Positions 43,483 through 51,863 of a stretch of DNA of 64,000 nucleotides are shown here, piece after piece. The stretch spans positions 62,001-126,000 of the forward strand of contig CAVRUD010000023.1 in NCBI GenBank assembly GCA_963724285.1, in the 5' to 3' direction. Below the pieces are notes generated by a model. That model saw only the letters and a program-made list of their open reading frames with translations, was not told the DNA's origin and did no database searches. This DNA is from CAVRUD01 sp963724285 (GTDB lineage: Bacteria; Chloroflexota; Chloroflexia; Thermomicrobiales; UBA6265). A program made the position numbers and the translations under genes. Each line of letters begins with the position of its first letter. The stretch's first letter is position 1.

Positions 43483-45870
43483 ATGGCCGAGCCGATCGCC
43501 GCCGACCCCAGCCGCCCCCGGCCGGTGCCCCTGGCCCCCGTCCCGGACCGGGAGCCGCGCGGCGCGCCCCTGCCGGCCCCGCCGAACTCCTTCGTGGGGC
43601 GGGAGCGCGAGGCGGCGGCCGTCATTGCCCTGCTGCGCCGCCCCGACGTGCGCCTGGTCACCCTGACCGGGCCGGGCGGCGTCGGCAAGACCCGGCTGGC
43701 CCTGCGGGTGGCCGAGGAGGTGGCGGGCCACTACGCGGACGGCCCCGCCTTCGTCGACCTGACGCCACTGACCGACCCCGGCCTCGTCGCGCCGGCGATC
43801 GCCCAGGCGCTGGGCGTCCGCGAGACCGGCGACCATCTCCTCGCCGAGCGCCTGGCCGACGCCCTACGCGACCGCGCCCTGCTGCTGGTGCTGGACAACT
43901 TCGAGCAGGTCGTCGCGGCCGCCCCGCTGGTCGCGCGGCTGCTGACCGGCTGCCCCGGGCTGACGGCGCTCGTCACCAGCCGCGAGCCGCTGCGCCTGGC
44001 GGCCGAGCGGGTCCTCGCCGTGCCGCCGCTGGAGTTGCCCGACCTCGCCCGCCCGGCGGCGGAACTGGCCGGGGTGGACGCGGTGCGGCTCTTCGCGGAG
44101 CGCGCCCAAGCCGCCCGGGCCGACTTCGCGCTCACCGGGGAGAACGCCCCCGCCGTCGCCGAGATCGTACGGCGGCTGGACGGGCTGCCGCTGGCGATCG
44201 AGCTGGCCGCCGCCCGGGTCGCCCATCTGCCCCCGACCGCCCTACTGACCCGGCTGGAGCGGCGCCTGCCGCTCTTGACCAGAGGCGTGCGCGACCTGCC
44301 GGCGCGGCAGCGAACCCTGCGGGACGCCATCGCCTGGAGCCACGACCTGCTGCCGCCGGAGGAGCGGGTCCTCTTCCGTCGGCTGGCCGTCTTCGTCGGC
44401 GGCTGCACCCTGGAGGCGGCCGAGGCCATGGCCGGCACGCCGGGGGACCCCGGTCTCGACGTCCTGGACGGGGTCGCCGCGCTGGTGGCCAAGAGCCTGC
44501 TGCGCGAGGAAGACGACCCGAGCGGGGAGCCGCGCTACCGGATGCTGGAGACGGTCCGCGAGTTCGGGCTGGAGCGGCTCGCGACCAGCGGCGAGGAGGC
44601 GGCGACCCGCGACGCGCACGCCGCCTGGTGTCTGTCCCTGGCCGAGCGGGCCGAACCGGCCTTGCAGGGGCCGGAGCAGCTCGCCTGGTTGGATCGGATC
44701 GAGGCCGAGCAGCCGAACCTGCGGGCCGCCCTGGCGTGGTCCCTTGCCGGCGACGACCCGGAGCCGGGCCGGCGGATCGCCGCCGCTCTCGGCTGGTTCT
44801 GGTGGACGCGCGGCGACCCCAGCGAGGGGCGGGCCTGGCTGGAGCGGGCGCTGGCGCGCGGCGCGGATGCCCCGGCCCGCACGCGCGCGAGGCTGCAGAC
44901 CCAGTTGGCGGAGGTCTGCTGGTCGCTCGGGGATTATGAGCGTGCCGTGGCCCTGGACGAGGCGGCGCTGGCGACGTGGCGGGCGCTCGGCGACGAGGCG
45001 GGCGTCGCGGCCTGCCTGGTCAATCTGGGGCGGGTGGCGCACGACGAGGGGGACTACGCCCGGGCGGCCAGCCTCTACGACGACAGCCTCGCCCGGCACC
45101 GCGCACTCGGTGACGACGCGAACGTGGCCCGCTGCCTGGGCAATCTGGCGATGGTGGTGATGCTCCGGGGCGATCTCGACCGCGCGGTCGCGCTCCAGGA
45201 GGAGGCCCTCGGCCTGGCACGTCGGCGCGGTCTGCCGGGGCTGGTCGCCAAGAGCGCGTACAACCTGGGAGAGATGCACCGCCGCCGGGGGCACCACGCG
45301 CGCGCGGCCGCGCTCTACCGGGAGAGCCTGGCCCGGCAGTGGGAGCTGCGCGAGCGGCGATTCGTCGCTGAGGCCCTGCGCGGGCTGGCGGTGATCGCCG
45401 CCGGGCTGGGCGCGGCCGAGGACGCCGGCCGGCTGGCCGGGGCCGACGAGGCCGTGCGGGGAGTGATCGGCGCGCTGATCACGCCGGAGCCGGAGCGGCT
45501 GGCCTACGAGCGCGTCCTGGCGGGCGTGCGGGCGCAACTGGGGGAAGCGGCCTTCGCCGAGGCGCTCGCCGCCGGCCGGGGAACGAGCCCGGACGACGCC
45601 GTGGCGAGTGCAGCCGAGGTGGCGGCACGCCTGGAGCAGCACGCGGCGGCGGCGGCCCCTCCGCCCCCCACGGCCCCGAACGGCCTGACCCCGCGCGAGT
45701 GGGAGGTCCTGCACCTGCTGGTGGCCGGCTGGTCCAACCCGGAGATCGGCGAGGCGCTCTTCATCAGCCCCCGCACCGCCCAGACCCACGTCGCCGGCAT
45801 CCTGGCCAAGCTCGGCGTCGCCAACCGGGCCGCGGCCGCCGCCATGGCCGTGCGCGACGGGATGGTCTGA
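43483..45870 (+). CDS. STAND ATPase-TPR-LuxR transcriptional regulator (intact)
   Basis: The protein has 795 residues from the ATG at 43483; a longer frame to 43186 looks non-coding and includes the repeat region. Walker A (GPGGVGKT) is at 63-70. LLLVLDNFEQVV, TSREPLRLAAERVL, RRLDGLPLAIELAAAR and AIAWSHDLLPPEERVLFRRL follow in order. There is only a short linker between the winged helix and VAALVAKSLLREE, with no hairpin insertion. TPR repeats occupy residues about 370-680. The LuxR HTH (LTPREWEVLHLLVAGWSNPE, then SPRTAQTHVAGILAKLGV) ends the protein. The start lacks a strong ribosome site. It is followed by a decayed LuxR fragment. Confidence 0.9.
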   Translation: MAEPIAADPSRPRPVPLAPVPDREPRGAPLPAPPNSFVGREREAAAVIALLRRPDVRLVTLTGPGGVGKTRLALRVAEEVAGHYADGPAFVDLTPLTDPGLVAPAIAQALGVRETGDHLLAERLADALRDRALLLVLDNFEQVVAAAPLVARLLTGCPGLTALVTSREPLRLAAERVLAVPPLELPDLARPAAELAGVDAVRLFAERAQAARADFALTGENAPAVAEIVRRLDGLPLAIELAAARVAHLPPTALLTRLERRLPLLTRGVRDLPARQRTLRDAIAWSHDLLPPEERVLFRRLAVFVGGCTLEAAEAMAGTPGDPGLDVLDGVAALVAKSLLREEDDPSGEPRYRMLETVREFGLERLATSGEEAATRDAHAAWCLSLAERAEPALQGPEQLAWLDRIEAEQPNLRAALAWSLAGDDPEPGRRIAAALGWFWWTRGDPSEGRAWLERALARGADAPARTRARLQTQLAEVCWSLGDYERAVALDEAALATWRALGDEAGVAACLVNLGRVAHDEGDYARAASLYDDSLARHRALGDDANVARCLGNLAMVVMLRGDLDRAVALQEEALGLARRRGLPGLVAKSAYNLGEMHRRRGHHARAAALYRESLARQWELRERRFVAEALRGLAVIAAGLGAAEDAGRLAGADEAVRGVIGALITPEPERLAYERVLAGVRAQLGEAAFAEALAAGRGTSPDDAVASAAEVAARLEQHAAAAAPPPPTAPNGLTPREWEVLHLLVAGWSNPEIGEALFISPRTAQTHVAGILAKLGVANRAAAAAMAVRDGMV

Positions 45871-46116
45871 TCGCGCCGCCCCCCGAAAATCCGTATACCC
45901 CCCCGGAATCCTCACGATGGCAACGCGTCCTGCGCCGGGCATCCTGAGTCCGTGCCGCTCATCGACCGCTGCGGCCACGGGGCCGGCGCTTGCCGGCTGA
46001 GGACCGAGGGGGATGACCATGTCATCGTGTCCAATCTGCCCGCGCGCCGTCCGCCTGACGGCCTGGCTCGTGATCGCCGCCGTCGGGCCCGCTGAGCACC
46101 GGAAAGGAACCACGCC

Positions 46117-46238
46117 ATGAAGCGCGTCCTCCTTACCAGAAAGACCGCCTCCGGCCACGTCACCAGCATCCTGGCCAAGCTCGGCGTCGCCTCCCGCACC
46201 GAGGCCGCCGCCGCGCCGTCCGCGACGGCCTGGCCTGA
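46117..46238 (+). pseudogene. LuxR HTH C-terminal scrap
   Basis: The frame reads TASGHVTSILAKLGVASRTE and then AAA. A shift then gives AVRDGLA and a TGA at 46236-46238, a typical LuxR regulator C-terminus. Everything upstream is missing. It lies 250 bases after the intact regulator and appears to be the remains of a tenth regulator or a partial duplication. Confidence 0.6.
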
Positions 46239-46256
46239 GCCCGCCTCTTCCCAGCG

Positions 46257-46540
46257 CGACTCGTGCGGGCCGATTCCGGGTGGGCCGGCCAGCGGTGGCT
46301 CCCGGCCACGGCGTCGACGAGACGATAGTCGACGCTGAACGCGACGTACCCGGCCCGCGCGAGCTGCCGCGCCGGGTCGGCCATGTCCGCGCGGGAATCG
46401 GCCCACATCCCGCCGTGGACAAGGACCACGACCGGCCGCGGCGCGTCGCGGGCCGGCAGCCGATGAACGTCGAGCAGTAGCGGCTCGCCGGCGACGCCGT
46501 AGAAGACGACGCGGTCCTCTTGGGGGCTGGCCCGGGTCAC
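46257..46540 (-). pseudogene. Alpha/beta hydrolase (BD-FAE/esterase-like), N-terminal fragment
   Basis: About 95 codons from a GTG at 46540 (GAGGAGG upstream). The oxyanion HG motif (VVVLVHGGMWADSR) and the AGYVAFSVDYRLV strand are typical of carboxylesterase/BD-FAE hydrolases. Similarity ends at about 46257 in WPAHPE, where the LuxR scrap on the other strand begins. The nucleophile Ser, Asp and His are absent, so it is inactive. The junction looks like a recombination break. It is downstream of, and possibly once co-transcribed with, the gene at 46636. Confidence 0.7.
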
Positions 46541-46635
46541 GGGGAAATTGGCCTCCTCAGCGCGGAAGAGCAGATAGCTCAGTCGATCCCACCTGACACC
46601 CGACGCGGTGGGCGGGGCTCACCCCGGATCGCCGC

Positions 46636-47166
46636 CTACCCAGCGCTTGCGCCCGCGGCCTGCGCGGCCGCCTCCGCAAAGCGCTCCTGGCGCTGGCGCG
46701 ACTGACCCTCGCCGGGCGCGACGATCGAGGTGGTCGCGATCTTGGCCGCGCCGACGAGCCGGCAGCCCCGCTCGTAGATCGCCTCGGCGGTCTTGATCTG
46801 GTAAATCTCGTGGTAGAAGGAAAGGTCTTCGCCGGCGTTCTCCAGCAGCCAGCGCCACCACGCCATGTGCGGCAACGTGCGCGCCCACCGGTCGATGTCG
46901 TCGTACGAGCGCCAGTACTGCAACAGCACCGCGCCCCCGTCCGCCAGCAGCCGTTCCTGGTGGAGGAACCCGGCATCGTGCGCTGCCTCCAGCGCCGGCG
47001 CCATCTCCTCGGAGATGCCCGAAGCCCCGTAGAGCTCCTGCCCCGCGGGGGTGTGGAACTGGACGCCGAAGATGGCCACGCAAAGATCGGGGTGTTCCCA
47101 CAGGTGAGCGATGGTCGCGCCGCCGTAGCCGCTCGCGGTTGCAGCGCCATTGGTCGTGGATTCCAT
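46636..47166 (-). CDS. DUF4188-family protein (monooxygenase-like dimeric alpha/beta-barrel)
   Basis: The protein has 176 residues from the ATG at 47164-47166 (AGGAGC upstream). The core reads PDLCVAIFGVQFHTPAGQEL, DAGFLHQERLLADGGAVLLQ, YWRSYDDIDRWARTLPHMAW, and FYHEIYQIKTAEAIYERG. This is the DUF4188 pattern, a small ferredoxin-like fold related to phenylacetaldoxime dehydratase or heme-binding proteins. Family members are poorly characterised. Its original downstream neighbour was an esterase, now a fragment. The upstream gap to the 49713 regulator stop holds no distinct element. Confidence 0.75.
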   Translation of the reverse strand: MESTTNGAATASGYGGATIAHLWEHPDLCVAIFGVQFHTPAGQELYGASGISEEMAPALEAAHDAGFLHQERLLADGGAVLLQYWRSYDDIDRWARTLPHMAWWRWLLENAGEDLSFYHEIYQIKTAEAIYERGCRLVGAAKIATTSIVAPGEGQSRQRQERFAEAAAQAAGASAG

Positions 47167-47322
47167 GCGCCTGCTCCTCTTCGATTTTCTGCGACCGCTC
47201 ACCACGGCGGAGAGCGGGCCGCGATCATGGGCGTGGTCCGACTCTACGCCGCATATGGGTAGTGTCAATGCTTAACAATGGCGCGGGGACTATGGGCGCA
47301 CCGCTTCATCGAACCCGTTTGA

Positions 47323-49713
47323 CTAGACGAGGCCGTGACCGACCGCCGCGGTGATCGCATCGCGGCGGGAACTGACGCCGAGTTTGTTGTAAATGCTGGC
47401 GACGTGGCTCTCGATCGTGCGCGGTGAAAGGGACAGCCGGTCCGCGATCTCAGGGGCCGTCCAGCGGTGCGCCAGCAGGGTCAGCACCTCTCGCTCCCGG
47501 CGGCTCAGGTCCCCCGGTGAACGCGGAGACGGGGCCAGCGGTGGGGCGATCGGGCGTGACACCGGAGCAGCAGACGGTACGGCGGTTTCGCCGGTACCGA
47601 TGGCCCCCGCGATTGTTTTCGCTTCGGTGATCGCCGCCTCGACAGGGAGCGCGCGACCTGCCTCGAACCAAACCGCGAACTGCTCGGCGCCAAGGTGGGC
47701 GAGCGCGTCTCTCCTCGCGCTTTCGGCGATCACGCGCCACTTTTCTAACTGGGGAGCGGCAGAGCCAGCTCCGGTCTGCTGCCAGACCGCCTCGATCATG
47801 CCCAAAAGGTGTGCTGCCCATTCGGCGTTGCCTCGGTCCATTGCGAGACCGGCCAGCCCCGCCAGCGGGTAAACGGTCCGCAGCGTGAACCTGGTTTCCG
47901 CGTGCACTTCGAGGGCTTTCCGATAACTGTCGGACGCGGCAGATGCGTGGCCCTCCTCCTGATCAAGCAATCCAATCACCGTCAGACATTTGCTGAACGC
48001 ATATCCTCGATTTCTTGCCTTCGAGGCATCCCGCGCCTCTTCGATCATCCGTCGTCCGCGCTCGACCTCACCCAGACGCGTGAGCGCCCATCCAAGGTCG
48101 GCGAGCGTGGCCAGGTGCAACGGAGAATCAGGGCGAGCGGCGGCGATGCGTTCCAGAGCTTCTTCCAAGAGGGGGACGACCTCGCCCCATGCCTCCAGGC
48201 AATACGCGATGTTCCACGCCCGAACGAAGAGCACCTGCGAGACTCGATATTCTTCTCCCGAAACGGTGCGGGCGAGGCGTTCCGCAGCGGTGGCGAGCTC
48301 CAGGGCACGCTCGCAATCACCGACTTCCTGGACCAGCAAGGCAAGATCGATCATCGCTTTGGCCCGGGGGATCGGCTCCGCACTGCGTCCTCGTCCGAGC
48401 GCATCAGTGAGGCATGCGATTCCTTCCGCGAGTCGACCGCGGTTCTGCCAGAACTCGGCGACCAATGACGCCAACCAGGATTCGCTGCTGGCGTCGCCGG
48501 TGGCGGCAAAGTAGTCGAGTGCGGCCCGAAGATTTGGGTACTCAACTTCAAGCGTGTCAAGGGAACGACCAGGGCTCGTCCCGTACATGCCGCGTTCGGC
48601 TTGTTCCGCAAGCTCAAGGAAGTATGCCGCGTGGGCTTTGCGCGACGCGGCCATATCGCCTGACAGCGCCAGGCGTTCCACGGCGAATTCGCGGACAGTT
48701 TCCAGCATTCCGAACCGGACGGATTCACCGAATCGCTCGACACGCTGGACAAGGTTCTGGTCGACCAACGTTCCGAACATCGCCGCCGCGGTGATCCCGT
48801 CGCCGCCCACCACGGCCAGCGCCGCCTCCGCCTCGAATCCGCCAACGAAGACGGCGAGGCGACGGAAGACGGACTGTTCGCCGGGGGTGAGCAGGTCATA
48901 ACTCCAGGCGATCGTGTCGCGCAGCGTGCGCTGACGGGCGGGCGCGTCGCGGTCACCGTCGGCCAGGGCCCCGAGGCGATGCTCCAGACGCTTTCGGAGT
49001 TCCTCGAGGGAGAGGTGGCGCAGACGGGCGGCCGCGAGTTCGATGGCCAATGGCAACCCGTCAGTCCGCCGGCAGATATCCGCCACGGTCGCTGCGTTCG
49101 CTTCGGTGAGTGCAACCCGTTGGTTGGCCGCCCGCGCGCGTTGGGTGAACAGCGTGACCGCATCGAACCGGCCGAGGAGGTCGATATCCGCGACGGCGTC
49201 GCCCGCCGGCAGGGGGAGTGGCGGGACCGGCAACAGGTGCTCCCCCCGAACGCGCAACGGCGCCCGGCTGGTAGAGAGCACCTGGAGCGCGGGGCACGAG
49301 GCAAGCAGCGCCGCGATCTCGGGAGCCGCCGGCAGGACCTGCTCGAAGTTATCGAGCACAAGCAGGACCTGTCGGGCCTTCAGGAACGCCGCAACCGCGG
49401 CGAACGGAACCTGATCCCCCCTCGGACGCACCCCCAGGACCTGGGCGATGGCGGGCAAGACCAGGGCTGGCTCTCGGACAGGCGTGAGATCGGCGAAGTA
49501 GGCGCCGTCGGCGAACGATGGCGCAGTCTCCCGAGCGACCGCCAGCGCCAACCGCGTCTTGCCGACGCCGCCCGGCCCCGTGACCGTCACGATCGGCGCG
49601 GCGTCATCCAACAGAAGTGTGCGCGCGGCCGCTAGCTCCGTGATCCGGCCGACCAACGGGGTACGCACATAGGGCAACTCGCCTGTTGGCTCCGGCGGCG
49701 ATGTCGATGTCAC
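47323..49713 (-). CDS. STAND ATPase-TPR-LuxR transcriptional regulator (intact)
   Basis: The protein has 796 residues from a GTG at 49711-49713 (GAGGAG upstream). A longer frame to 49854 reads across the inverted repeat and is unlikely to be translated. Walker A (GPGGVGKT) is at 46-53. LLVLDNFEQVL, RRTDGLPLAIELAAAR and the winged helix IAWSYDLLTPGEQSVFRRLA follow. TPR-like helices occupy residues about 370-680. The LuxR HTH (LSRREREVLTLLAHRWTAPE, then LSPRTIESHVASIYNKLGVS) ends it. A perfect 9+9 inverted repeat lies about 100 bases upstream, in the divergent gap with the ScyD-like gene at 49912. That makes this the best regulator/target pair in the window. Confidence 0.92.
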   Translation of the reverse strand: MTSTSPPEPTGELPYVRTPLVGRITELAAARTLLLDDAAPIVTVTGPGGVGKTRLALAVARETAPSFADGAYFADLTPVREPALVLPAIAQVLGVRPRGDQVPFAAVAAFLKARQVLLVLDNFEQVLPAAPEIAALLASCPALQVLSTSRAPLRVRGEHLLPVPPLPLPAGDAVADIDLLGRFDAVTLFTQRARAANQRVALTEANAATVADICRRTDGLPLAIELAAARLRHLSLEELRKRLEHRLGALADGDRDAPARQRTLRDTIAWSYDLLTPGEQSVFRRLAVFVGGFEAEAALAVVGGDGITAAAMFGTLVDQNLVQRVERFGESVRFGMLETVREFAVERLALSGDMAASRKAHAAYFLELAEQAERGMYGTSPGRSLDTLEVEYPNLRAALDYFAATGDASSESWLASLVAEFWQNRGRLAEGIACLTDALGRGRSAEPIPRAKAMIDLALLVQEVGDCERALELATAAERLARTVSGEEYRVSQVLFVRAWNIAYCLEAWGEVVPLLEEALERIAAARPDSPLHLATLADLGWALTRLGEVERGRRMIEEARDASKARNRGYAFSKCLTVIGLLDQEEGHASAASDSYRKALEVHAETRFTLRTVYPLAGLAGLAMDRGNAEWAAHLLGMIEAVWQQTGAGSAAPQLEKWRVIAESARRDALAHLGAEQFAVWFEAGRALPVEAAITEAKTIAGAIGTGETAVPSAAPVSRPIAPPLAPSPRSPGDLSRREREVLTLLAHRWTAPEIADRLSLSPRTIESHVASIYNKLGVSSRRDAITAAVGHGLV

Positions 49714-49808
49714 GACAGGCTCCTCGATACGGTAGCCGCGCTGCCGAAACCGACACCGGTCCGGACCAATTCGCGGGCGTACCGGCACGAGCAAAATTCG
49801 GTATCGCG

Positions 49809-49827
49809 ATCCGTACATTGTACGGAT
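49809..49827. promoter_or_regulatory. Perfect 19-base inverted repeat between divergent genes
   Basis: ATCCGTACA-T-TGTACGGAT is centred in the 198-base gap between the LuxR regulator (49713) and the ScyD-like gene (49912). The symmetry is complete over 9+9 bases with a one-base centre. It resembles lux-box-like half-site spacing. Confidence 0.65.
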
Positions 49828-49911
49828 GTGCGTGTTGGCGATCGAATCGACCATGGGAATCCTGCCCCCCGGCGGCTTGCGGGCATCGACCCCAAGGATG
49901 GAGAAGGATCC

Positions 49912-51081
49912 ATGAACCGTTTTCGATCGTCGTTCGTTCTAGCCGTGCTCCTACTTGCGGTCTCCTCGTGGTCTGCGTCCACGATCGCCCAGGAGGCGAC
50001 GCCGGTATCATCCGGTGCGGTGTCCACCATCGCCTCCGGCCTGACCAACCCCCGGGGATTTGGCTGGGGGCCCGACGGCTCGCTGTACCTCTCCCTGGCC
50101 GGCACGGGCGGGGAGACACCCGCTACCATCGACGGCGCCGAGATCGGCGTCTATGGCGGTCCGACTTCGTCGGTCGTCACGATCGCAGACGGGTGTGCCG
50201 ATCCGCTGGTTGAGGGCCTGCCATCCGGCAACTGGCGCGATGCGGGCTGGATTTGGGGCGCCCATGCCGTCGCGTCGCTCGACGGTCAGCTCTACATCCT
50301 CTCCGCCGGCGGCGGGATCGACTTCGGCAACCCCGACCAGCCAACCGCCGTCCTGCGGCTCGAGGACCACGGCACGGTGACCGTCGTCGCCGACCTCTCC
50401 GCCTGGTCCGCCGCCAACCCGCCCACCTTTATCCCGCCGGATTACAACCCCAGCGGCTCCTTCTTCGACATGGAATCCGACGGCGAACGCCTGTGGCTCA
50501 GCGAGGCCGTCGGCGGCCGCTTAATGACCGTGACTCAAGACGGCACTATTGCCCTGATTGCCGACGTCTCCGAGGGGCACATGGTCCCGACCGGGCTGGC
50601 ACTCGCGCCAGAAGGCGGCGCCTACCTCGGCTTCCTGACGGCCGTCCCCTACCTCGACGGTGGCTCCAAGGTGGTCCACGTTGCGCAGGACGGCACGGTC
50701 ACCGACCACTGGACGGGGCTGACCGCCGTCACCGACATCGCGATCGGCCCAGACGGCGCCCTCTATGCCGCCGAGATGGCGACCGGCAATCTCGCCGATC
50801 CTCCCTACACGCGGACTTCGAGCGGGCGCGTGATCCGCATGACGGGGCCCGACAGCGTCGAAGAGGTGGTCACCGGCGCCGACTATCCCTCCCATATCGG
50901 ATTCGGACCAGACGGCGCGCTGTACCTGACCCTGCCAGCCTTCGGCGATGGCGATGGGGTCGGCCTGGGTTCGCTCCTGCGGATCGACCTCGCCGCCGGG
51001 CTGCCGATCTCGCTCGCAGAGCACCAGGATCTGACACAAACCTGCCAAGTCAGCACCCCGATTGCGAGTCCTGCCGCCTAA
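49912..51081 (+). CDS. Secreted ScyD/ScyE-family beta-propeller protein
   Basis: The protein has 389 residues from the ATG at 49912 with GGAGAAGG upstream. A signal peptide covers residues 1-27 (FRSSFVLAVLLLAVSSWSAS). The body is a multi-bladed propeller with repeated GFGWGPDGSLYLSL, GDAIGPDGALYAAEM-like and IGFGPDGALYLTLPAFGDGD blocks. The GDGVGLGSLLRIDLA segment at the end is typical of the ScyD/ScyE group. Despite the name (scytonemin cluster), homologues in Chloroflexi and Actinobacteria are of unknown function. It is the first gene of a run of secreted proteins (51130, 51864) and is divergent from a LuxR regulator with a clean operator. Confidence 0.82.
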   Translation: MNRFRSSFVLAVLLLAVSSWSASTIAQEATPVSSGAVSTIASGLTNPRGFGWGPDGSLYLSLAGTGGETPATIDGAEIGVYGGPTSSVVTIADGCADPLVEGLPSGNWRDAGWIWGAHAVASLDGQLYILSAGGGIDFGNPDQPTAVLRLEDHGTVTVVADLSAWSAANPPTFIPPDYNPSGSFFDMESDGERLWLSEAVGGRLMTVTQDGTIALIADVSEGHMVPTGLALAPEGGAYLGFLTAVPYLDGGSKVVHVAQDGTVTDHWTGLTAVTDIAIGPDGALYAAEMATGNLADPPYTRTSSGRVIRMTGPDSVEEVVTGADYPSHIGFGPDGALYLTLPAFGDGDGVGLGSLLRIDLAAGLPISLAEHQDLTQTCQVSTPIASPAA

Positions 51082-51129
51082 CCGGACCGCGCCCCAACCT
51101 TCCCTCAGGCTCTCCGGAGGTTCCCGTCC

Positions 51130-51855
51130 ATGCGAAGGTGCGCCATAATCCTTTCTCTCATCGCAACGATCTTGACCGTGCGCGTCACCGACGCACACGA
51201 CGCTGCACCGACGGGCACACCCCCCGCCGCCCGCCCGCTGCTTCAACTCACGTTGGACGAGTTGGCCCCCGATCACGACGTGATCGTCGGCGTCATTCGA
51301 TCCACCTTCCTGCCTGGCGGCGAGTTGGGTCTCGGAGCCGGCACGGGGCCAACCATCGTCTTTGTGGAATCGGGCACCATCGTCGTTGCGTCGGATGAAT
51401 CCGGATCCGTGCCCGACGTTGTCTGCTCGGGCGAATCGGGGTCTCCCGAATGCCATGACGACGACTTGGCGGCGGGTGATGCGCTGATCGTGCCGAGTAA
51501 TACGCAGGCAACGATCCGCAACGCGGGTGCAGCGCCGGCAACGACTCTGACGCTGTTCAGTGCTGAGGACGCCCGAACGACGGTCGAGCGCGACGTCGCA
51601 CAGGCGATCCTGGTCCGTCTCGTGACGATGCCCCCACCGACGCCGCTCACGTTGACACTCGCGCGAGCAACGATCGAACCGGCAGAGCGGTTCTCCCTCC
51701 CACCCGACCCAACCGTGACCGTGCTCGCCGTGGTCGAGCGGTCTCAGGCGTTCTCGTTGAGCGGTGACGAGATCAACCGTGGCAAGGAGCCGATCGATAT
51801 CTACGTGCTAACACTCGACCCACTGACGGCCGCCGGCCGCTCCTGGCGGCCGTAG
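51130..51855 (+). CDS. Secreted cupin-like protein
   Basis: The protein has 241 residues from the ATG at 51130. An N-terminal signal peptide (ALIIL-type hydrophobic segment, residues 4-20) is followed by cupin-like strands. TIVFVESGTIVVASDESGSV and GDALIVPSNTQATIRNAGAA correspond to the two cupin motifs but lack the metal His-x-His. The C-terminal half may be a second degenerate cupin (RFSLPPDPTVTVLAVVERS). The ORF ends 8 bases before the next gene. Such metal-less cupins may bind small ligands. Function is unknown. Confidence 0.6.
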   Translation: MRRCAIILSLIATILTVRVTDAHDAAPTGTPPAARPLLQLTLDELAPDHDVIVGVIRSTFLPGGELGLGAGTGPTIVFVESGTIVVASDESGSVPDVVCSGESGSPECHDDDLAAGDALIVPSNTQATIRNAGAAPATTLTLFSAEDARTTVERDVAQAILVRLVTMPPPTPLTLTLARATIEPAERFSLPPDPTVTVLAVVERSQAFSLSGDEINRGKEPIDIYVLTLDPLTAAGRSWRP

Positions 51856-51863
51856 GAACCCCG

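Noticed and set aside
45930..46116. A short frame reading MTMSSCPICPRAVRLTAWLV before the LuxR scrap
   Set aside because: It is about 35 codons with no clear ribosome site or conservation and sits in a decayed region.
49714..49854. In-frame upstream extension of the 47323 regulator
   Set aside because: It runs through the perfect inverted repeat and lacks a ribosome site; the GTG at 49713 has GAGGAG upstream.
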